From positions 186,001-250,000 of the forward strand of contig SVNH01000001.1 in NCBI GenBank assembly GCA_015067005.1: DNA of 64,000 nucleotides. The letters run 5' to 3'. Source of the DNA: Ruminococcus flavefaciens (lineage in GTDB: Bacteria > Bacillota > Clostridia > Oscillospirales > Ruminococcaceae). Numbering within the stretch: position 1 is the first letter of the stretch; every line of letters starts with the position of its first letter. Shown here one piece after another: positions 45,086-52,038 of the stretch. The translations under genes and the position numbers were made by a program. The notes beneath the pieces were generated by a model that saw nothing but the letters and a program-made list of their open reading frames with translations, had not been told where the DNA came from and did not search any database.

Positions 45086-48052
45086 ATGGGGGTGAAGTGT
45101 ACGAAAAAAACAAGTCTTTTGGGCAGGCTTACTGCCTGTGCGGCAGCTTGTATAATGGCTTGCAGCGGTGCATTGAACGGTATTACAGCTTCGGCAGCTG
45201 ATAATAGCAGCGGTGAAGTTCCGCAGTCAGTTATAGAGAGCATGAAAAGCGACTATTACGCAATATCACCGATAGACCCGGAAGTTCTGTCTTACAGCGA
45301 TTATTATGACATCCACTGTAATGATGCGCGTCCGGAAACTGAAATAAAAATAACCGGCGGCGGTTATAAGTCAGCCTCTGAGGGGATAGCTTCCGGCAAT
45401 TATACTGCGGATGGTGACAAACGCAGTAATGTTCTCATCTGGGATTCTCCTTCCGGTGAGGTAAGTTACTCTTTTGATGTGCCTAAGGCTGGCATATATT
45501 GCCTTGATATGACCTATTGCGGTATTTCCGGGAATAGTTCGCCGATAGAACTATCAATGAAAATAGACGGCAAGCTGCCGTTTGAGACAGCTTCACGCCT
45601 TACACTCAGCAGAGTATGGACTAACGAACATGATATTTCCAGTGATACGCGCGGAAATCAGGTGCGTCCGCCGCAGGTTCAGAAGGAAATGTGGCAGACC
45701 AGAACGGTCGGGGATACTGACGGGCTTTTCAGTGAGCCTCTTATATTCTCGATTGAAGCGGGTAAGCATGAGATAACGCTCACCTCTGAGAGAGCCGGAT
45801 TCGCACTTGAGAGCATACGCTTCTTTTCGCCGGAAGTTCTTCCTTCCTATGCTGAATACAGGGCTTCTGTCAATAAGCCGGAAACTCAGGACAGGCTTTT
45901 CAGGATAGAGGGTGAGGATGCGCTGTATAAGTCCGAACAGACACTCTATCCGACATATGACAATACAAATTATAACGTTTCGCCGTCTGATCCGCGAAAG
46001 GTGGTTTATAATACCATTGGTGCGGGCAGCTGGAAGAAGTCTCAGCAGAGCATCACATGGAAGATAAGCAGAGAGGATATCGGCAACAGCGGCTGGTATC
46101 GTCTTGGTATCAAATACCGTCAGAACACCATGCGCGGACTCTGCTCGAACCGCCGTATCTACATTGACGGCAAGGTGCTTTGTTCGGAACTCAACAAAGT
46201 GCGCTTCGATTATGATAAGGAATGGGATGTTGAAGTCCCACAGACTGTCAGCGGCGAGGACATTTACGTCTATCTCGATCATACACGGGATCACACTATC
46301 ACTCTTGAGGCAGTACCGGGTGAAATAGGAGATTCCATGAGAAGACTTGAAAAGGTCATGAGCGAGTTGAATGTCTATTACAGGAAAATACTCATGATAA
46401 CCGGTCCTGTGCCGGATAAGTATACCGATTACTATGTTCATGAGAAGATTCCCGGACTGACAGACGAATTTGAGCGTCTTTCTGATGAACTAAGCGATAT
46501 CCAGGACGGCATCGAGGATATTTCCGGAGTTGCCGGCTCTGAGGCGGCTGTGCTTGAACGCATGACGGTCATACTCGATAAATGTGTGGATAAGCCGCAC
46601 CGTATCCCGGATTATCTTGCTCAGATAAAGGACAATATAACGTCAATATCCGCATGGATGCGCGATTACCGCGATCAGCCGCTTGAGATAGATTACATTG
46701 AATTTGCCTCGGGAAATGCTGAGTTCACAAGCTGTAAGAAGAAACTGACTGAATCGGTAAAGTTCGGCTGGGACGCATTCATCGGCTCTTTCTTTGAGGA
46801 CTATACCACGCTTTCCGATGTTTCCAGCAAGGAGGCGATCGAGGTTTGGGTAGCGCTCGGACGCGATCAGGCGCAGGTCGTCAAGGAGCTTTCCGAGGAG
46901 GATTTCATGCCGGAAAGCGGCATACCGGTCTCAGTGAAGCTTGTCACGGGAGGTATAGTCGAGGCATCTCTCGCAGGTAAAGGACCTGATGTAGCTCTGT
47001 TTCTCGGCGGGGAATTCCCTGTGAATCTTGCTGCACGAGGTCTGCTGGCAGACGTTTCTCAGTTCAGTGATTACGATGAGGTGAGGTCGCGTTTCCAGAA
47101 AAATGCAATGACGCAGTATACTTACGAAGGCGGAGTTTATGGGCTGCCGATAAGCCAGAATTTCCCGATGCTTTTCTACCGTACTGACATTCTTACAGAG
47201 CTCGGATTCACGAATCCGCCCGAAACGTGGGCGGATCTTATAGATATGCTTCCGGCAATACAGCGCAATTATATGTCGGCAGGACTTGTACTTCCGCCGA
47301 CCAACATCTCTCCGGCAACAGAGACTGGTCATACATTTGCGATGCTCATGCTTCAGAACGGTATGAATTACTATAACCAGAGCCAGACCAGAACGACTTT
47401 TGATACCGTTGAAGCCGTCAAAGCCTTTGAGCAGTGGACGGATTTTTATACGAAATACAGCTTCGACCAGACCTATGACGCGTTCAGCCGGTTCAGAACA
47501 GGTGAATATCCTCTTGTCATAGCGAATTATACCTTTGCAAATCAACTCAACGCGGCTTCGCCTGAGATAAAAGGTCTGTGGGATTTCTGTCCTGTTCCCG
47601 GAACGCGCAGAGCGGACGGAACTGTTTCTCATGCTGCTAATTCCAATACCACAGGCGCGGTCATCTTCAATAAGATAGGCGATAAGCAGAGCGGCTGGGA
47701 GTACATAAAATGGTTCACGGATACAGGTACTCAGGTCAGATTCGCCGAGCAGACAGAAGGACTGCTTGGTATCATGGGCAGATTTGACACTGCAAATGTC
47801 AGGGCACTTGGTGAGCTTTCATGGTCGGCGGAGGAACTCCGCAGACTCCGCGCACAGCAGGATGAGCTTGAAGAGATACCTGTAATACCTTCCTCGTATG
47901 CAGTCACGAGGAATATCATGAACGCATTCAGGGAAACGGTAAATGAGAAGCGTAATCCGCGCGATACGCTTATGTGGTATGACATTGACATCAATGAAGA
48001 AATAACAAGAAAACGTGAAAATCTCGGACTCAGTACAGGAGAGGACGGATAG
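45086..48052 (+). CDS. Very large extracellular solute-binding protein with N-terminal beta-sandwich domains
   Basis: Predicted substrate-binding component of a carbohydrate ABC importer, 988 residues, over twice the usual 420-450. After a secretion signal (lipobox-like IMAC, or cleavage in TASA-A) come two beta-rich regions of CBM6/35-like pattern (about 70-230 and 270-420) and a helical stretch (about 420-530). A family 1 solute-binding domain follows (about 545-960, with GKGPDVALFLGGE, GVYGLPISQNFPMLFYRTDIL, PPETWADL and GWEYIKWF). The ATG at 45086 lies before the Shine-Dalgarno-like GGGGGTGA; the ACG at 45101 lies 8 bases after it and may be the true start. Two permease genes follow. Confidence 0.85.
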   Translation: MGVKCTKKTSLLGRLTACAAACIMACSGALNGITASAADNSSGEVPQSVIESMKSDYYAISPIDPEVLSYSDYYDIHCNDARPETEIKITGGGYKSASEGIASGNYTADGDKRSNVLIWDSPSGEVSYSFDVPKAGIYCLDMTYCGISGNSSPIELSMKIDGKLPFETASRLTLSRVWTNEHDISSDTRGNQVRPPQVQKEMWQTRTVGDTDGLFSEPLIFSIEAGKHEITLTSERAGFALESIRFFSPEVLPSYAEYRASVNKPETQDRLFRIEGEDALYKSEQTLYPTYDNTNYNVSPSDPRKVVYNTIGAGSWKKSQQSITWKISREDIGNSGWYRLGIKYRQNTMRGLCSNRRIYIDGKVLCSELNKVRFDYDKEWDVEVPQTVSGEDIYVYLDHTRDHTITLEAVPGEIGDSMRRLEKVMSELNVYYRKILMITGPVPDKYTDYYVHEKIPGLTDEFERLSDELSDIQDGIEDISGVAGSEAAVLERMTVILDKCVDKPHRIPDYLAQIKDNITSISAWMRDYRDQPLEIDYIEFASGNAEFTSCKKKLTESVKFGWDAFIGSFFEDYTTLSDVSSKEAIEVWVALGRDQAQVVKELSEEDFMPESGIPVSVKLVTGGIVEASLAGKGPDVALFLGGEFPVNLAARGLLADVSQFSDYDEVRSRFQKNAMTQYTYEGGVYGLPISQNFPMLFYRTDILTELGFTNPPETWADLIDMLPAIQRNYMSAGLVLPPTNISPATETGHTFAMLMLQNGMNYYNQSQTRTTFDTVEAVKAFEQWTDFYTKYSFDQTYDAFSRFRTGEYPLVIANYTFANQLNAASPEIKGLWDFCPVPGTRRADGTVSHAANSNTTGAVIFNKIGDKQSGWEYIKWFTDTGTQVRFAEQTEGLLGIMGRFDTANVRALGELSWSAEELRRLRAQQDELEEIPVIPSSYAVTRNIMNAFRETVNEKRNPRDTLMWYDIDINEEITRKRENLGLSTGEDG

Positions 48053-48068
48053 AAGGGAGGTCATCATA

Positions 48069-48986
48069 ATGGCACAGGCAAAGGGAAAACGGAAAAAGAA
48101 AGGATTATGGCTTTCTGTGAAGCAGAACAAAGCCTGTTATCTTATGCTTGCGCCGTTCATGATATTCTTCACCATATTCACGATAGTACCGGTAGTCATG
48201 TCGCTGCCGATGGGCTTCACTGATTTTAATATGGTGCAGCCGCCGAAATACGTCGGGCTTTCAAATTACACAACGCTTTTCCTTTCGGACAAGGTGTTTA
48301 TAAAGTCGATAAGGGTAACGCTGATATTTGCACTTTTTACCGGTCCGATAAGCTACGTGCTGTGTTTCATGCTGGCTTGGATGATAAACGAGCTTCCTCA
48401 GAAATTGAAGACCTTCTTCACGCTGGTGTTCTATATACCTTCAATGGCTAATGTCTACACGGTTTGGCAGCTGATATTCAGCGGAGATATGAACGGATAC
48501 CTGAATTCGTTCCTGCTTGATCTCGGTCTGATAAATGCACCGGTGCAATGGCTTACGGACGGAAGATATGTTCTCGGTGTCACGATAGTAGTACAGCTTT
48601 GGATCTCGCTCGGAGCAGGCTTCCTTGCACTTCGCGCCGGCTTCCAGAACATTGATCCCGAACTATACGAGGCGGGTGCTGTTGAGGGAATACGCACACG
48701 CTGGCAGGAACTCATATACATCGTTATACCGTCTATGGGACCTCAGATGATGTTTGCGGCTGTTATGCAGATAGTAAGCTCGTTTACGGCAGGTACTGTC
48801 GCACAGAATCTTGTAGGATTCCCGAGCACGGATTACAAGGCTCATACTATAATGACTCATGCTTATGATTACGGCTGGGTACGCTACGAAATGGGCTATG
48901 CTTCGGCAATATGCATGATACTGTTCGTGGCGATGTTCCTTTGCAATAAGCTCATAAGCAGGCTGCTAAGCAAATATATGGAATAG
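48069..48986 (+). CDS. Sugar ABC transporter permease, MalF type (pair 1)
   Basis: A 305-residue inner-membrane permease with six predicted helices. The EAA loop that contacts the ATPase is present as YEAGAVEGIRTRWQELIYIVIP (about residues 200-221). The N terminus is basic and cytoplasmic. GGAGGT precedes ATG 48069. It lies 16 bp after the solute-binding gene and 12 bp before its partner permease. Confidence 0.92.
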   Translation: MAQAKGKRKKKGLWLSVKQNKACYLMLAPFMIFFTIFTIVPVVMSLPMGFTDFNMVQPPKYVGLSNYTTLFLSDKVFIKSIRVTLIFALFTGPISYVLCFMLAWMINELPQKLKTFFTLVFYIPSMANVYTVWQLIFSGDMNGYLNSFLLDLGLINAPVQWLTDGRYVLGVTIVVQLWISLGAGFLALRAGFQNIDPELYEAGAVEGIRTRWQELIYIVIPSMGPQMMFAAVMQIVSSFTAGTVAQNLVGFPSTDYKAHTIMTHAYDYGWVRYEMGYASAICMILFVAMFLCNKLISRLLSKYME

Positions 48987-48998
48987 GAGGAAGGCTGA

Positions 48999-49877
48999 AT
49001 GGCTCAGGTCAATACCGTAAAAATGAAAGCTTCAAACAGACGCGCCGGCAGAAAGATCGGCGGAACGGTCGCTATATTCGTATTTTTGCTGATACTGGGC
49101 ATATTCATGGCACTTCCGATATACCTTACAGTAGTTATGTCGATAAAGCCTGTCGAGGAACTGTTCATTTTTCCTCCCAAGCTTTATACACTGAGACCTA
49201 CAACGGAGAATTACAGCGATATGTTTGAATCGCTGAGACAGAACAGAGTACCGTTTTCAAGATACGTTTTCAACAGCATATCGGTAACTCTTTCGGTGAC
49301 GCTCCTGCAATGCGTGTTTGCTTCAATGGCGGCATTTGTGCTTGCAAAGTGCAAATTCCCCGGAAGCAGGCTGATAAACAGTATTATTGTAATATCGCTG
49401 CTTTATCAGAGCAATGTTATCTACATAATGCAGTATATAGTTATGGCGAGGATGCATCTTATCGACAACCCTCTTGCGCTGATACTGCCCTCGGTAGCCT
49501 CACCTATGGGACTATTCCTCATGAGACAGTCAATAATGCAGGTGCCGGACGCTATGATCGAAGCCGCTAAAGTCGACGGCGCAGGTCTGTTCCGGATATG
49601 CTGGCAGATAGTGATGCCGAATCAGAAGCCGGCTCTCATGACACTTATAATCTTTGCTTTTCAGGCGGCTTGGAATATTCAGGCGGGCTCGCTTATATTT
49701 CAGGAGCAGTATAAAACACTGCCGACTGTCGTAACACAGGCGGCGGCATCCGGAATGGCAAGAGCCGGAGTTGCAATGGCGGCGGCAGTTTTTATGCTGA
49801 TACCGCCTGTTATAGTGTTCATGCTCGCACAAAGACACGTTATCGCTACAATGGCACATTCGGGAATTAAAGAGTAA
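48999..49877 (+). CDS. Sugar ABC transporter permease, MalG type (pair 1)
   Basis: A 292-residue permease of the MalG group with six helices. The EAA loop reads IEAAKVDGAGLFRICWQIVMP (about residues 187-207). The family-typical segment PIYLTVVMSIKPVEELF is near the N terminus. AGGAGG precedes the ATG. It pairs with the preceding MalF-type permease to form the channel. Confidence 0.92.
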   Translation: MAQVNTVKMKASNRRAGRKIGGTVAIFVFLLILGIFMALPIYLTVVMSIKPVEELFIFPPKLYTLRPTTENYSDMFESLRQNRVPFSRYVFNSISVTLSVTLLQCVFASMAAFVLAKCKFPGSRLINSIIVISLLYQSNVIYIMQYIVMARMHLIDNPLALILPSVASPMGLFLMRQSIMQVPDAMIEAAKVDGAGLFRICWQIVMPNQKPALMTLIIFAFQAAWNIQAGSLIFQEQYKTLPTVVTQAAASGMARAGVAMAAAVFMLIPPVIVFMLAQRHVIATMAHSGIKE

Positions 49878-49920
49878 GCCTGTAACGTGATATACATAAA
49901 CCGACAAGGAGGCGGATGAT

Positions 49921-51405
49921 ACGAAAAAGCGAATATTGGCGGCAATGTGCTCGTTTGCTGTGGTGTGCGGAAGTATCTCCGCTTTTCCGGCTAATGCAGG
50001 CGAGCCTTACGAATCCTACAACTACGACAGCTGGGGAGAGGCTATCCCCTCACAGGCTGGGTATATTCCCGAACGCGCGGTATCAGGTCAGGAGCTTGGT
50101 GCAGGCGGCTTTGATTCGCCGAGCGATATTTTTTTCGCCGGTGACGGTCTTTTTTACATCGTTGATACTAAAAACGACCGTATAGTTGCTGTTGATGAAG
50201 AACTGACGCACACTGTCAGGGTATATGACAGCTTTATCACGCCCGGAGGCACTGAGACAACTCTCGATAAGCCGAAGGGAATATATATTTCGCCGTATAA
50301 CGGGCTTATGTACATCGCTGACAGTGAAAATGAGAGGATACTCGTTTCGGATAAATCCGCAAAGGTCATCATGGAGATAAAAGCTCCTGACGATGATATG
50401 TATAAGGCTCCGACCTTCAAGCCGCAGAAAGTGCTTGCAGACAAGGCGGGGAATATTTACGCCGTTCTTGGAAATATCACAACAGGTGCGGCGATGTTCA
50501 GTCCTGAAGGCAGATTCATCGGCTTTTACGGGGCTAACAGAGTTCAGCCCACTGCGGAGATAATCGGGAATTATCTGCGTGAATTGTTCATGTCTGAGAA
50601 TAAGAGATCGCGGCGTTCGAGAAGTGTTCCGACCGGTATCACAAGCTTTGACATTGAGGGCGATTTCATTTTCACCTGCACCTCGTCATCTACTCAGCGT
50701 ACCGATACAGTAAAGAAGCTGAATGCTGCCGGGAAGAATATATTTGCCGATCTTTCGGCAACCTTCGGGGATAATGTTCCGATATATGATCCGATACAGA
50801 ACACCCTGTTTGCTCCTGCGATAGTTGACATCGACATTTCTGAGGACGGCTGCATAAACTGTCTCGATCTTACTTCCGGACGTGTTTTTCAGTATGATGA
50901 GGAATGCAATCTGCTCTTTATCACCGGTACTAAAGCAAATCAGCTGGGCGGAGTGAATACCGCTGCGGCAGTTGAGTCTCACGGCGATAAGATATACGTT
51001 CTCGATTCGACAAAGGACACGGTCACTGTTTTCAAGGAGACCGTTTTCGGCGCGGCTGTTCACAAGGCAACTAAGCTGTATAACGATGGTTACTATGAAG
51101 AGGCGCTCGAACCGTGGTATGAGGTGCTGCGTCACGACGGCAATTACCGCCGTGCAAATATCGGAGTAGCTTCGGCACTCCTGCGAAAAGGCGACTACAA
51201 AGGCGCAATGAAATATGCTCGCATAGCGGATTCGCCGGAGATATACAACAAGGCGTTCGAGGGCTATCGTGCAGAGTTTATAAAAAAACATTTCACGGCA
51301 ATATTTTTGTCGCTTTTCGGAGCTGTAACAGCGCTGTTGATACTGGGAAGATACAGAAAAAAGCGCCGGAAGCATAAAAAGAAGGGAGGAACAGCATTCA
51401 GATGA
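49921..51405 (+). CDS. Secreted, membrane-anchored NHL-repeat and TPR protein, apparent ACG start
   Basis: About 494 residues: signal peptide (KKRILAAMCSFAVVC...ANA), an NHL-type beta-propeller (about 45-370, with DSPSDIFFAGDGLFYIVD and DKPKGIYISPYNGLMYIAD), a short TPR-like helical repeat (about 375-440) and one C-terminal transmembrane helix with a basic tail. It would face outside the membrane. The ACG at 49921 lies 8 bases after a perfect AGGAGG. No ATG, GTG or TTG lies upstream in frame, and the next TTG (49936) would remove the basic part of the signal peptide. The following gene overlaps its stop by 4 bases. A glycan-binding or scaffold role is only inferred from context. Confidence 0.75.
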   Translation, partial: TKKRILAAMCSFAVVCGSISAFPANAGEPYESYNYDSWGEAIPSQAGYIPERAVSGQELGAGGFDSPSDIFFAGDGLFYIVDTKNDRIVAVDEELTHTVRVYDSFITPGGTETTLDKPKGIYISPYNGLMYIADSENERILVSDKSAKVIMEIKAPDDDMYKAPTFKPQKVLADKAGNIYAVLGNITTGAAMFSPEGRFIGFYGANRVQPTAEIIGNYLRELFMSENKRSRRSRSVPTGITSFDIEGDFIFTCTSSSTQRTDTVKKLNAAGKNIFADLSATFGDNVPIYDPIQNTLFAPAIVDIDISEDGCINCLDLTSGRVFQYDEECNLLFITGTKANQLGGVNTAAAVESHGDKIYVLDSTKDTVTVFKETVFGAAVHKATKLYNDGYYEEALEPWYEVLRHDGNYRRANIGVASALLRKGDYKGAMKYARIADSPEIYNKAFEGYRAEFIKKHFTAIFLSLFGAVTALLILGRYRKKRRKHKKKGGTAFR

Positions 51406-52034
51406 TGGACCTTAAGCAGAGCGAATGGGTAAAACACGCGGTAACACATCCGATAGAAGGCTTTGAGGATATGCGCTGGAAGAAGTCCGGCTCGCTGAAA
51501 ATAGCAGTAGTCATCGTATTGCTGTTCTTCTTTGCACAGGTTGCTCACGCAAGGCTATACGGCTTTCAGTTTGGACAGCCTCACGACAAGACATTCAGTA
51601 TTGTTCCTTATTTCGTGAAGAGCGTGGTGCTGTTCGCTGCATGGACTATCGGCAACTGGGCTGTCTGTACTCTTCTTGACGGCGAGGGTACAGCGCGGAA
51701 TATCTGCATTTACAGCGCATATTCGCTGATACCTTACATAGTGCAGACCTACGTGAATGTATTACTTTCACGTATCCTTGTCCGTGACGAGGCAGTTTTC
51801 ATGCAGGTGATAGAGATAATAGGAGTCGGCTGGAGTGCTGTTATGTTGTTTTCGGCTATAAGATCGGTACATCAGTATTCAGCAGGCAAGACCTGTATGG
51901 CTATCGTAATGACTATCGCTGCGATGTTCGTTATGCTCTTTCTGCTGGTGCTGTTCATTTCACTTGTTCAGCAGATAATGGTGTTTGTTTCAACGGTCTG
52001 GACTGAGATCACTTACCGTTTCAGAGTGGGGTGA
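51402..52034 (+). CDS. YIP1-family membrane protein
   Basis: A 210-residue protein with five hydrophobic helices. The N-terminal cytoplasmic segment HPIEGFEDMRWKKSGS and the pattern of helices fit the YIP1 family, whose bacterial members are of unknown function. Its ATG overlaps the stop of the NHL/TPR gene (ATGA), indicating coupled translation, and the DUF5696-type gene starts 5 bases after its stop. The tight coupling suggests a complex with its neighbours. Confidence 0.75.
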   Translation: MMDLKQSEWVKHAVTHPIEGFEDMRWKKSGSLKIAVVIVLLFFFAQVAHARLYGFQFGQPHDKTFSIVPYFVKSVVLFAAWTIGNWAVCTLLDGEGTARNICIYSAYSLIPYIVQTYVNVLLSRILVRDEAVFMQVIEIIGVGWSAVMLFSAIRSVHQYSAGKTCMAIVMTIAAMFVMLFLLVLFISLVQQIMVFVSTVWTEITYRFRVG

Positions 52035-52038
52035 GGCT

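Noticed and set aside
45593..46441. A 282-codon open frame on the minus strand
   Set aside because: Antisense shadow of the solute-binding gene, with composition unlike a real protein.
49916..50185. An ATG-started frame at the 5' end of the NHL/TPR gene
   Set aside because: It is out of frame with the conserved propeller, stops early, and encodes no signal peptide; the in-frame ACG nearby explains the ribosome binding site better.
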